DNA from: Corynebacterium comes
GTDB lineage: Bacteria; Actinomycetota; Actinomycetes; Mycobacteriales; Mycobacteriaceae
Length of the DNA stretch: 64,000 nucleotides
Reading direction: 5' to 3'
Assembly (NCBI RefSeq): GCF_009734405.1
Contig: NZ_CP046453.1
Span: forward strand, 2,170,001-2,234,000
Position numbers and translations under genes: made by a program
The notes under the pieces: generated by a model
Databases searched by the model: none
Seen by the model: only the letters and a program-made list of their open reading frames with translations
What the model was told of the DNA's origin: nothing
Shown: piece by piece, positions 50,751-58,938 of the stretch
How positions within the stretch are numbered: position 1 is the first letter of the stretch
Layout of the letters: every line of letters starts with the position of its first letter

Positions 50751-52024
50751 TCCGAGAGGTGCTCCCGCAGCGTCGCGCCGGCGTACTCCGTCCGGAACAG
50801 GCCCCGCTCCTGGAGGACGGGAATGACCAGGTCAACGAAGTCCTCGATACCCGCAGGCAGCGAGGGTGGCATGAGGTTGAACCCGTCTGCGCCACCGCCG
50901 TCGACCCAGCGCTGCATCTCGTCGGCGATCTGTTCCGGGGTGCCCACGAAGGTGGCGTGACCGCCGCCGGCGGCGAGGTAGCCGAGCAGCTCACGCACGG
51001 TCGGGTGCGTCGACTCGATGATGCGCAGGATCGTGGCGTAACGCCCGGCGGGGCCGGTGAACTCCGCCAGCGGCGGCAGTGCGGGAACCGGGGCATCCAG
51101 TTCCCAGCCGGAGGTGTCCTGGTCGATGAAATACGACAGCCCCTTCAGGGCGTCGGCCACAGGAAGCAGCGCATTGAGTGCGCGCTGCTTCTCCCGGGCC
51201 TCCTCCTCGGTGCGGGCGACGTAGGTGACCAGACCGGGCATGACCACGAGTTCATCAGGGTCCCGGCCTACCGCCTCGGCGCGACGACGCACGTCGAGAC
51301 GGTACTCGCGGGCCATCTCCAGATCCCAGGCGACGGCGTAGACGCCTTCGGCATGTCTCGCCGCCAGGTTTCGGCCTGGATCCGAGGCCCCGGCCTGGAA
51401 GAGCACCGGACGCCCCTGGGGTGGCGCCGGGATGTTGAGCGGACCGGCGACCGCGAAGAAGTCCCCGGAGTGATCGAGCGTCGACAAGCGGGCGGAATCA
51501 CCCCACCGCGTGGAAGCATCGTCGAGCACCGCCGCAGAGGGGAACGAGTCCCACAGGCGGTTGATCACGGAGATGAACTCCTCCGCGCGGGCATAACGCT
51601 CGGCGTGCGGCGGCAGCGCGGGCATACCGTGGTTACGCGCCTCGGAGTCATTCATCGAGGTCACCACGTTGATCCCGGCGCGGCCTCCCGAGATGTGGTC
51701 GAGGCTGGCCAGCATGCGCGCGGCGTGGAAGGGCGACCAGAAGGAGGCGGAGATGGTCGTCACCAGGCCGATGCGTTCGGTCGCGCGGGCCAGCGCCGTC
51801 AGGGTGGTCACCGGTTCCAGGAACCACAGCGGGCCGGACCCGACGCCGTCGAGGTCGGCGGACTGGCCGTCGGCAAGGAAGACGGCGTCGAGGCGGCCCC
51901 GCTCAGCCACCCGGGCGAGGTGCTCCCAGTAGGTGATGTCGCCGAGCCTGCCCGAGGATGAGTCAGGGGCCCGCCACGCGGAGGTGTGGTGACCTGCTGC
52001 GAAGGCGAAGAGATTGATGTGCAC
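50747..52024 (-). CDS. NtaA/SnaA/DszA-type FMN-dependent monooxygenase (luciferase-like)
   Basis: 425 aa group C flavin monooxygenase. HINLFAFAAGHHTSAWR, WEHLARVAERGRLDAVFLADG, GLVTTISASFWSPFHAARMLASLDHISGGRAGINVVTSM-like core and RPVLFQAGAS are family hallmarks. It needs FMNH2 from a separate reductase, not seen here. Substrate unknown; relatives act on nitrilotriacetate, dibenzothiophene sulfone or pristinamycin. GTG 52024 follows GAAGGA and lies 5 bp after the SDR stop, so it is under the same TPP riboswitch. Confidence 0.87.
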   Translation of the reverse strand: MHINLFAFAAGHHTSAWRAPDSSSGRLGDITYWEHLARVAERGRLDAVFLADGQSADLDGVGSGPLWFLEPVTTLTALARATERIGLVTTISASFWSPFHAARMLASLDHISGGRAGINVVTSMNDSEARNHGMPALPPHAERYARAEEFISVINRLWDSFPSAAVLDDASTRWGDSARLSTLDHSGDFFAVAGPLNIPAPPQGRPVLFQAGASDPGRNLAARHAEGVYAVAWDLEMAREYRLDVRRRAEAVGRDPDELVVMPGLVTYVARTEEEAREKQRALNALLPVADALKGLSYFIDQDTSGWELDAPVPALPPLAEFTGPAGRYATILRIIESTHPTVRELLGYLAAGGGHATFVGTPEQIADEMQRWVDGGGADGFNLMPPSLPAGIEDFVDLVIPVLQERGLFRTEYAGATLREHLSD

Positions 52025-52029
52025 GGCTT

Positions 52030-52806
52030 CTAGTCCTTCACCAGTCCACCGTCGACGACCAGGTTCTGGCCGGTGACGGAACGTGCCCACGGGGAGGCGA
52101 AGAACAGGATCGCGTCGGCGAACTCGGCGGGCGTGGTCACCGACTGCAGCGGAGTGGAGGCCGCGATGAGGTCGAAGACCTCGTCCGGGGTGGCCGCACT
52201 GGCATCGGTGGTGCGCAGCAACCCGCCCGAGAGCATGTTCACCGTGACACCCCGCGGCCCCAGATCCGCGGCGAAGGTGCGCGTCAGGGAGAGCAGCGCG
52301 GCCTTCGCCGCGGTGTAGTCGTGGTACGGGACCACCGGGTACTGGAAGAGGTTGGTGCCGATCGTGATCACACGTCCCGAACCGAACTCATCGAAACCGG
52401 GCAGCGCGGCCTGGATGACGTTGAGGGCACCCTGGATCGCGCCGGCGAACTGATCCTGGAAACGCCCGTAGGTGATCTCCTCGGCCTTGGGGCGGGCATC
52501 GCCGTCGAAGGAGAAGTCCACCAGGGCGTTGTTGACCACGGTGGTGACGGGGGCGTCGAAAAACTCCCTGGCCTGCACGTACAGCGCATCGACCTGCGCA
52601 CGGTCACGGACGTCCGCCCGGATGGCGACCGCCCGGCCGGGATACTCCCCGACGAGTGCCGCGGCCGCCTCCCCGCTGGAGAAGTAGTTGACGACGACCT
52701 TCGCGCCCTCGCGCAGGAACGCCTCAGATATTGCCCGGCCGAGGCCGCGGGCCCCGCCGGTGACGAGCACGATCTGCTCGGATATCGCTGGTGCAGTGGT
52801 GGTCAT
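52030..52806 (-). CDS. Short-chain dehydrogenase/reductase under TPP riboswitch control
   Basis: 258 aa: VLVTGGARGLGRAIS (cofactor loop), VVNNALVDFSF, ITIGTNLFQY and YTAAKAALLSL (Tyr/Lys). The NALVDF segment differs from the usual NNAG, as in a small FabG-like subgroup. Substrate unknown. The 5' leader holds a thi-box riboswitch and an RBS hairpin. Forms an operon with the NtaA-type monooxygenase, so both enzymes probably act in one thiamine-related route. Confidence 0.85.
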   Translation of the reverse strand: MTTTAPAISEQIVLVTGGARGLGRAISEAFLREGAKVVVNYFSSGEAAAALVGEYPGRAVAIRADVRDRAQVDALYVQAREFFDAPVTTVVNNALVDFSFDGDARPKAEEITYGRFQDQFAGAIQGALNVIQAALPGFDEFGSGRVITIGTNLFQYPVVPYHDYTAAKAALLSLTRTFAADLGPRGVTVNMLSGGLLRTTDASAATPDEVFDLIAASTPLQSVTTPAEFADAILFFASPWARSVTGQNLVVDGGLVKD

Positions 52807-52813
52807 GTAGACG

Positions 52814-52830
52814 CCTTTCTCAAGGAAAGG
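52814..52830 (-). promoter_or_regulatory. RBS-sequestering hairpin of the TPP riboswitch
   Basis: In the mRNA CCUUUC pairs with GAAAGG around loop CUUGA; GAAAGG is the Shine-Dalgarno, 7 nt before the SDR start codon. This suggests translational control. Confidence 0.65.
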
Positions 52831-52846
52831 GCGAAAGTATTTCCGG

Positions 52847-52870
52847 GTCCTTCAAGGAGTCCTTCAAGGA
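52847..52870. repeat. 12-bp tandem duplication in riboswitch expression platform
   Basis: GTCCTTCAAGGA occurs twice in a row; each unit is nearly self-complementary. It lies between aptamer and RBS and offers alternative pairings. Confidence 0.75.
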
Positions 52871-52875
52871 CAGTG

Positions 52876-52953
52876 GACAATCCCTTCGCCAGCATTAACT
52901 GGATCAGGTTCGACGGGTATGTTCTCAGCTGCCAGCAGGCGGCACCCCGTGTC
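52876..52953 (-). ncRNA. TPP riboswitch (thi box)
   Basis: Conserved aptamer segments in order on the minus strand: GGGGTGCC, CTGAGA (52923-52928), ATACCC, GAACCTGATC, GTTAATGC and GCGAAGGGA, with P1 pairing GACA/TGTC. This is the THI-element consensus. Thiamine pyrophosphate binding would repress the downstream SDR-monooxygenase operon. Confidence 0.93.
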
Positions 52954-53042
52954 ACGCGGCACCAACGCTAGCAGGGGGGCGACGCACGCCACCCCATCCG
53001 GTAACCTGGGTCACACATCGTCGAGACCTTATAGGAGTGACC

Positions 53043-53927
53043 ATGGCCGCCCTCAACGACCCCCGCACCCTCCATCCGAAGATCGACCCGCCGAAACAGA
53101 CCCAGCCCCACCCGGGCCTGGACGCCAAGCTCGACCCCCAGGCCGACCTGGGTCTGGAGACCTACCGGGGCAGCGGTCGCCTCCAGGGCAGGAAGGCGTT
53201 GATCACCGGCGGCGACTCCGGCATCGGCGCCGCCGTGGCCATCGCCTACGCCCGGGAGGGCGCGGACGTCGCCATCGCCTACCTCCCCGAGGAGGAGCCC
53301 GACGCGGAGAAGATCATCAGGGCCATCGAGGACGCCGGCCAGCAGGCCCTGGCACTTCCCGGGGACCTGCAGGAGCTGAAGCACTGCGAGGAGATCGTGG
53401 AGAAGACCGTCGAGACCTTCGGCGGCCTGGACATCCTGGTCAACAACGCCTCCCGCCAGATCTGGCACGACGGGATCAGGAACATCCCGGACGATGATTT
53501 CGACGCCACCATGAAGTCCAACATCTACAGCTCCTACCGGGTGACCAAGGCGGCCCTGCCACACCTCAAGCCCGGCTCCGCCATCATCTTCACCTCCTCG
53601 ATCCAGGCGTACCAACCCTCCCCCCACCTGCTCGACTACGCCATGACCAAGGCGGCGATGAACAATCTCGCCAAGGGGCTGGCGGTGCAGCTCGCACCGG
53701 AGGGCATCCGGGTCAACGCCGTCGCCCCGGGCCCGGTGTGGACTCCCCTGCAGCCCAGCCACGGCCAGCCGCAGGACAAGATCGAGGGTTTCGGCCAGCA
53801 CTCACCGCTCGGCCGCGCGGGACAGCCCGCCGAGCTGGCTGGCGCGTTCGTGTTCCTCGCCTCCGATGAAGCCTCCTACGTCATGGGCGAGACCCTCGGA
53901 GTCACCGGCGGCACGCCTACGCCCTAG
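53043..53927 (+). CDS. SDR oxidoreductase, general-stress type (YhdF/YghA-like)
   Basis: 294 aa with the N-terminal extension typical of this subgroup (PPKQTQPHPGLDAKLDPQAD), then TGGDSGIGAAVAIAYAREGADVAI, NNASRQIWHD, FTSSIQAYQP and YAMTKAAMNNLAKGLA. Substrate unknown; homologues are often stress-induced. ATG 53043 is preferred over GTG 53037 because AGGAG sits 5 nt upstream. The last 11 bp overlap the convergent luciferase-like gene. Confidence 0.88.
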   Translation: MAALNDPRTLHPKIDPPKQTQPHPGLDAKLDPQADLGLETYRGSGRLQGRKALITGGDSGIGAAVAIAYAREGADVAIAYLPEEEPDAEKIIRAIEDAGQQALALPGDLQELKHCEEIVEKTVETFGGLDILVNNASRQIWHDGIRNIPDDDFDATMKSNIYSSYRVTKAALPHLKPGSAIIFTSSIQAYQPSPHLLDYAMTKAAMNNLAKGLAVQLAPEGIRVNAVAPGPVWTPLQPSHGQPQDKIEGFGQHSPLGRAGQPAELAGAFVFLASDEASYVMGETLGVTGGTPTP

Positions 53928-54882
53928 CGGCCAGCTCCGCGAGCAGCTCCTCGGAACGCGCACGGCCCGCGAGGTCGCTCATGCCACCGGTGATGAGGAT
54001 CTCCTGCGCGCCGGTGGCGCGGAGAAGCGGCCGGAGGCGGGCGGCGACCTGCGCGGGCGTGCCGTGGATGCCGGTGTCCAGCAACTCCCCGATCCGGCGG
54101 CGTTCCCGGGCGCTGAGCGTCGACTCGTCGAGCTCCGAAAGCGGCCGCAGGCTGTCGAAGGAGCCGGTGGAACGCGCCTTCGCCTGCGCCCACGCCTCGG
54201 GGATGAGCAGGTCGCGGGCAGCCTCCCCCGTGTCCGCGACGGCGACATTGCCGGAGAGGATGACGTGCGGGGCGCCGATGAGCCCGGGACGGAAGTTCTC
54301 CCGGTAGAGCCTGGCGGCGTCGACCTGGTTGGGGCCGCCGAGGATCACCCCGAGCCCGAGTTCGGCGGCCAGGAGCACCGAGCGGAAACCCGCGAGAAGG
54401 AACACGGGAGTGGCGCCCTCGTTGGCCGGGCGGGCGGTGACGGCGGCGTCGCCACGCAGATAGCTGATGAGTTCGCGCAGGTCAGCGGGGTATCTCTTCT
54501 TCAGTTCCGCCACATCCCCCTGGCGAAGCGCGGCGCGGACGGGAGCGGTGAAGCCGAGAGATGAGCCGATGCCGGCGTCGACACGCGCCGGGTACAGGGC
54601 CTCCAGTGTGGCGATCTGCTCGGCCACTATCAGCGGCTGGTGATCGGGCAGCATGATGCCCGCGGTGCCGATCCGGATCGAGTCGGTGGCGGCGCCCACG
54701 GCGGTGGCGAGCAGCGCAGGTTGCGAGCCCGGCAGGCCGGGCACTGCGTGGTGTTCCGCGAGGAGGAAGCGACGGAACCCCAGCGCCTGGGCCGAACGGG
54801 CGTGGTCGACCACACCCCGGAGCACCTCTGATTCGCTGATCCCGGCGATGGCGTGGGCACGGTCAAGAACGGAGAAGCGCAT
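53917..54882 (-). CDS. Luciferase-like flavin oxidoreductase (LLM, MsnO8-type)
   Basis: 321 aa: FSVLDRAHAIAG, ARSAQALGFRRFLLAEHHAVPGL (family signature with EHH), IRIGTAGIMLPDHQPLIVAEQIATLEALYPARVDAGIGSS-like region. Probably F420- or FMN-dependent; substrate unknown. ATG 54882 is preferred (GGTGGGG upstream); an alternative GTG at 54906 overlaps the transpeptidase stop as GTGA, so coupling is possible. Confidence 0.85.
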   Translation of the reverse strand: MRFSVLDRAHAIAGISESEVLRGVVDHARSAQALGFRRFLLAEHHAVPGLPGSQPALLATAVGAATDSIRIGTAGIMLPDHQPLIVAEQIATLEALYPARVDAGIGSSLGFTAPVRAALRQGDVAELKKRYPADLRELISYLRGDAAVTARPANEGATPVFLLAGFRSVLLAAELGLGVILGGPNQVDAARLYRENFRPGLIGAPHVILSGNVAVADTGEAARDLLIPEAWAQAKARSTGSFDSLRPLSELDESTLSARERRRIGELLDTGIHGTPAQVAARLRPLLRATGAQEILITGGMSDLAGRARSEELLAELAARA

Positions 54883-54902
54883 GACCCCACCATGCCAGGT
54901 GG

Positions 54903-56090
54903 TCACCAGCTGGAGGTGTCGTCCGCGTTACCCTTCCGCCAGGTCTCCCAGGGGATGTTCCAGTCGCCGAGGCCGTCGTAGCCGGACAGCACATCCCCGA
55001 CGGTGTTGCGGACCTCGACCGGATCGCCACGCTTGACCACGTCCTGGAACCAGGCGGCGGCCTCGGTGGTGACGTTGATGCAGCCGTGCGAGACGTTCCG
55101 CCTGCCCTGATCGCCCACCGACCACGGGGCGGCGTGGACGTAGATGCCGGACCAGGACATCTGCGTCGCGTAGTCCACCTCGGTGCGGTAACCGCCCTGG
55201 TCATACGCCAGGCCGAAGGTCGTGGAGTCCATGACGAGGGACTCATGCCTGTCGCCGATGACGTAGGTGCCGTTCGGGGTCGCCCACTTGTCGGCGCCCA
55301 GCGAAACAGGGATGGTGCGCAGGGCCTCGCCGTTGCGGTAGACGGTCATGGACTTGGTGGCGTCGTCGACCACGGTGCGGACGTCCTCGCCGATGGTGAA
55401 GCTGGTCCCGTTGTCCTGGGAGCCGTACACTCCCCCGCCGAGGTCCGCACCGTAGACGTCCGCCCGGACGTCCACCCGGGTACCCGGGGTCCAGAACTCC
55501 TTCGGCCGCCAGCGCAGCTCGGAGTTGTTCAGCCAGTAGAAGGCACCCTCGACCTCCGGGGACGTGGTGATGGTGATGGCGTCCTGCGCCGCCTGCCGGT
55601 CCTTCACTGCGGTGCCGAAGCGCAGAGTGATCGTCTGTGCGACGCCGACCGTGGAGTCTTCCAGCGGTGCGAGTGCCACCCCGGTCGTGCTCACCGGGCT
55701 CACGGTGCTGAAGGTGGTGGTCGCCGTCTGCCCGCCACGGTCCTCCGCCGTGATCGTGTACGTGCGGTGGTAGCCGAGCACCTCCGCCGTCGACCACTGC
55801 GTTCCGTCGGTGGACAACTCGGATTCGACCACCTTGCCGTCCTGGTTGGTCATGGTGACCTTTTTCAGGCCCTCGGCCGACGTCACCGTCACCGGCCGGG
55901 AAGGATCCACATCCTCCGCCCCGTCACGCACCGAGATCTCCGGCGCCGCGGCGCTCTCCACGACCCGGGACTGCGTCTCGCTCACCGACGACGCCCTGTC
56001 AATCGTGCAGCCCGTCAACGTCCCCACCGTCAGAGCCGCCACCATCAGTACTGCACTGCCCCGTCCGGCGAGGGGGATCCTGAACTTCAC
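54903..56090 (-). CDS. L,D-transpeptidase lipoprotein (LdtMt2-like)
   Basis: 395 aa cell-wall enzyme making 3-3 peptidoglycan cross-links outside the membrane. Lipoprotein signal with lipobox LTGC (C28). Two Ig-like domains precede the YkuD catalytic domain, where [24 protein letters not shown] holds the catalytic C337 in SHGC. The Trp-rich C-terminal subdomain is present ([11 protein letters not shown]). Typical of Corynebacteriales/Mycobacteriales. Confidence 0.94.
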   Translation of the reverse strand: MKFRIPLAGRGSAVLMVAALTVGTLTGCTIDRASSVSETQSRVVESAAAPEISVRDGAEDVDPSRPVTVTSAEGLKKVTMTNQDGKVVESELSTDGTQWSTAEVLGYHRTYTITAEDRGGQTATTTFSTVSPVSTTGVALAPLEDSTVGVAQTITLRFGTAVKDRQAAQDAITITTSPEVEGAFYWLNNSELRWRPKEFWTPGTRVDVRADVYGADLGGGVYGSQDNGTSFTIGEDVRTVVDDATKSMTVYRNGEALRTIPVSLGADKWATPNGTYVIGDRHESLVMDSTTFGLAYDQGGYRTEVDYATQMSWSGIYVHAAPWSVGDQGRRNVSHGCINVTTEAAAWFQDVVKRGDPVEVRNTVGDVLSGYDGLGDWNIPWETWRKGNADDTSSW

Positions 56091-56314
56091 TCTTGACCTC
56101 TTGACTCAGCACAGACCATATCGACCATTTCTTATGAACTCCGTTCAGGTTATCGCCCTTCCGGCCACCCGGCCAACACATCAGGTCCAGACACGTTCCA
56201 GCGACCTGAAAAAACCGTCCTGACCTGCCGATTTTACTAACTGCAACAAAGCCTGTTATATTTTTCCTCGTTGCCAAGACATTCCGGAACAAACGGAATG
56301 CACGGATAACATCT

Positions 56315-56387
56315 GCGCCATTAGCTCAATTGGTAGAGCATCTGACTCTTAATCAGAGGGTTCGGGGTTCGATTCCCTGATGGCGCA
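56315..56387 (+). tRNA. tRNA-Lys (CUU)
   Basis: Acceptor GCGCCAT/ATGGCGC, anticodon stem TCTGA/TCAGA, loop CTCTTAA giving CTT, T-loop TTCGATT. CCA not encoded. Confidence 0.96.
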
Positions 56388-56391
56388 CAAC

Positions 56392-56422
56392 AGGACCAGG
56401 CCCCCGCGGCCTGGTCCTTTTT
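56392..56422 (+). terminator. Rho-independent terminator after tRNA-Lys
   Basis: AGGACCAGGCC pairs with GGCCTGGTCCT (11 bp, loop CCCGC), followed by TTTT. Confidence 0.88.
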
Positions 56423-56446
56423 GTTTGCCCGGCCCCCGGTGCCCTG

Positions 56447-57697
56447 TCAAGGGAGCACGGCCACCGTGTCCGCGTAGGTTCCGTCGGAGAACTCCAGGTC
56501 AGTGAGGACTCCCTCCGGGTCGTGGATGGCACAGGCGAAGCCCTTTTCCCGGAGCCGACGCAGTCCTTCCTTGACCATGCGGCGTCCCATGAGGTTGAAG
56601 GAGGTCACCCGGGAGACGTCGAGAATCAGCTCCTTTCCACCCAGGCTGTGGTCACCCAGTTCGTGGAGGATGTTCTCGGCCGCGGTGAAGTTGATGGTGC
56701 CCTGGAGGCGAATGATCGTGGAGTCACCCTCGCGGGTGATGGAACGCACCCCGGGCACGGAGTGGTGGTCGGCCGACATGAGATGCAGGCCCATGTCCCG
56801 GGACAGCCGCTCGAAGATCCTGACCCCGCGGACGGAGTTGCCCTGGGAATCCAGGCGCGGGGAGAACGTGGCGATGCCCAGCTGTCCGGGCAGGGTGCCG
56901 ATGAGTCCGCCCGCGACCCCGGACTTCGCGGGGATCCCCACGCCCGCCATCCAGCGGCCCGCGCCGTCGTACATGCCGGCGGAGCTCATCACCGCGAGGG
57001 TGAGTCGACAGACCTCGGGCGTGAGGATCCTCTCCCCTGTGACGGGTTGGACGCCGCCGCCGGCGAGCGTGGCGGACATGACCGACAGGTCGCGGGTGGT
57101 GACCAGGATCGAGCATTGCCCGGTGTAGCTGAGGACGGCATCGTGCGCCTCGTCGTGGATGATGTCGTGGTTACGGAGCATGTGGGCGATGGAGAGGTTG
57201 CGGTCGGCGGTGGCCATCTCGGATGCGCAGAGACCGTGATCGACCTGGAGTTCACGGCCTGCCAGGCGGGAGAAGAGGGCCCGGATCTTCTCCAGACGGT
57301 CCTCCACGCTCGAGTCCTCGCCGTTGATGAGCTGGTTGACTGCGATCGCCCCGGCGTTGATCATGGGGTTGACGGGACGGTTGTCGTTCTGGTCGAGGGA
57401 GAGCTCGTTGAAGGCCTCGCCGGAGGGTTCCATTCCGACGACCCCGTTGACCGCGTCCGGGCCGAGTTCCTGGAGTGCCAGCGCGTAGACGAAGGGCTTG
57501 GAGATCGACTGCATCGTGAACTCCACGTCCGCGTCCCCGGCGGCGTAGACGTGACCGCTGGTGGTGCACAGTGCCAGGGCGAGGAGGTCCGGATCGGCGT
57601 CGCGAAGCTCCCGGATGTAGCCGGCGACGTCGCCACCTTCTTCGCCGCGCACGTGATCGAGGATGTCGGTGAGATAGTCGGGGATGGGTGGCTTCAT
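56447..57697 (-). CDS. glsA: Glutaminase with C-terminal STAS domain
   Basis: 416 aa. Residues 1 to about 305 are a serine-dependent glutaminase converting glutamine to glutamate and ammonia: Ser-x-x-Lys at S64/K67 (MQSISKPF), NPMINAGAIA, and GIPAKSGVAGG. The last 100 residues form a STAS domain (TIIRLQGTINFTAAENIL; LILDVSRVTSFNLMGRRMV), as in sulfate transporters and anti-sigma antagonists. ATG 57697 is 7 nt after TAGGCT (57705-57710) on the minus strand, so leaderless; divergent from the LacI gene. Confidence 0.93.
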   Translation of the reverse strand: MKPPIPDYLTDILDHVRGEEGGDVAGYIRELRDADPDLLALALCTTSGHVYAAGDADVEFTMQSISKPFVYALALQELGPDAVNGVVGMEPSGEAFNELSLDQNDNRPVNPMINAGAIAVNQLINGEDSSVEDRLEKIRALFSRLAGRELQVDHGLCASEMATADRNLSIAHMLRNHDIIHDEAHDAVLSYTGQCSILVTTRDLSVMSATLAGGGVQPVTGERILTPEVCRLTLAVMSSAGMYDGAGRWMAGVGIPAKSGVAGGLIGTLPGQLGIATFSPRLDSQGNSVRGVRIFERLSRDMGLHLMSADHHSVPGVRSITREGDSTIIRLQGTINFTAAENILHELGDHSLGGKELILDVSRVTSFNLMGRRMVKEGLRRLREKGFACAIHDPEGVLTDLEFSDGTYADTVAVLP

Positions 57698-57753
57698 TCC
57701 GCCGAGCCTACCTACGGCGCTGCCTCCTGCTGACGAAGTCGGCCGGAGATGGA

Positions 57754-57759
57754 TAGGCT
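57754..57759 (+). promoter_or_regulatory. -10 element for leaderless LacI-type gene
   Basis: TAGGCT 7 nt before ATG 57767; the same hexamer and spacing serve the divergent glutaminase gene (57705-57710, minus strand). Confidence 0.55.
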
Positions 57760-57766
57760 CAGGGAC

Positions 57767-58855
57767 ATGGCAGAAGGCTCTGACAGGGGCGCGACCATCT
57801 ACGACATCGCCCGGCTGGCGGGGGTGTCGCCGTCGACGGTGTCGCGGACGTTCTCGCGCCCGGACCGGGTGAGTTTCCGCACGGCCGAGAAGGTGCGGGG
57901 TGCCGCGCAGGAGCTGGGTTACCGCCTGGATGTGGAGACCATCGGTTCGGCGTCGGCGAAGGGGCAGGCCCGGAACCTGGGCCTGGTGGTCGCCGACATC
58001 ACCAACCCCTTCTTCCAGGAGGTCTTCCGCGGGGCGGAACACGCCGCACGCCTGGAGGGGATGCTGCTGACCGTGACCGACACCCAGGGCTCCGTGCCCC
58101 GGGCGAAGACGGCGGTGGAGCTCCTCATGCCGACCGTGGACGGACTCCTGCTCGCGTCCACCCGCCTGGCCAACGGCGACATCCAGAAGATCGCGCGCAC
58201 AATACCCACGGTGTGCATCAACCGGCCGGTCCCGGGGGTACCGAGCGTGCTGGTGAACAATTACGAAGGCGCGATCAGGGCCGTCGAACACCTGGAGAGC
58301 CAGGGCGTGCGCTCCATCACCTACCTGGCGGGGCCCACCGAGTCGTGGGCCGACGCCTCCCGCTGGCGGGGGCTTCTCGACGCCGCCGATCCCGAGGCCG
58401 TCACCGCCAGCCGGGAACCCGTCCCCTTCACCCGCGGCGTCCTGCTGCCCCCGGAGACCGCCGCCCGCCTGTCACGGGTGACGATGCGCCAGCAGCGTGT
58501 CGCCCAACCGACCACAGTGGGCGGACGTCGTGCCTTCGAGTTGTGGCGGGAGAACCCGACCGACGCCGTCATCTGCTTCAACGATCTGGTGGCCATCGGT
58601 TTCCTCGACCAGGCTCACCGCGCGGGCATGGACGTGCCCCGCGACGTGGCGGTGGTCGGTTGCGACAATACCGAGATCACCTCGCTGGTCCACCCCGGTC
58701 TGACGACGATCGCCGGTCCCCTCCGGTCGCTGGGACGGGTGGCGGCCGCGAACCTCATGGCCGTCATCCGCGGGGTGAAGGGGCCTTCGGCGAAGCCCCG
58801 GGTGCTGCCCACGAGACTCATCGTCCGCGGATCGAGCCTGCGCACCCGGGAGTAA
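57767..58855 (+). CDS. LacI-family regulator of the glucuronide operon
   Basis: 362 aa. HTH TIYDIARLAGVSPSTVSRTFSRPDRVS at about residues 10-36, then a periplasmic-binding-protein-like sensor domain (LGLVVADITNPFF, DGLLLASTRLANG, DAVICFNDLVAIGFL). Likely senses glucuronate, fructuronate or a glucuronide and represses uxaC onward (inference from adjacency). ATG 57767 is set by the leaderless -10; a 6-codon upstream extension is less likely. Confidence 0.92.
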   Translation: MAEGSDRGATIYDIARLAGVSPSTVSRTFSRPDRVSFRTAEKVRGAAQELGYRLDVETIGSASAKGQARNLGLVVADITNPFFQEVFRGAEHAARLEGMLLTVTDTQGSVPRAKTAVELLMPTVDGLLLASTRLANGDIQKIARTIPTVCINRPVPGVPSVLVNNYEGAIRAVEHLESQGVRSITYLAGPTESWADASRWRGLLDAADPEAVTASREPVPFTRGVLLPPETAARLSRVTMRQQRVAQPTTVGGRRAFELWRENPTDAVICFNDLVAIGFLDQAHRAGMDVPRDVAVVGCDNTEITSLVHPGLTTIAGPLRSLGRVAAANLMAVIRGVKGPSAKPRVLPTRLIVRGSSLRTRE

Positions 58856-58868
58856 CACCATCCTGACC

Positions 58869-58897
58869 TGCAGATAAGCGTGAGGCAACTATCTGCA
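58869..58897. promoter_or_regulatory. Candidate operator/inverted repeat upstream of uxaC
   Basis: TGCAGATA and TATCTGCA form a perfect 8-bp inverted repeat with a 13-nt spacer, in the only gap between the LacI gene and uxaC. Confidence 0.45.
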
Positions 58898-58938
58898 ACT
58901 CGTTGTTTATGACGTGGATCAACGGGTGGAATGACATC

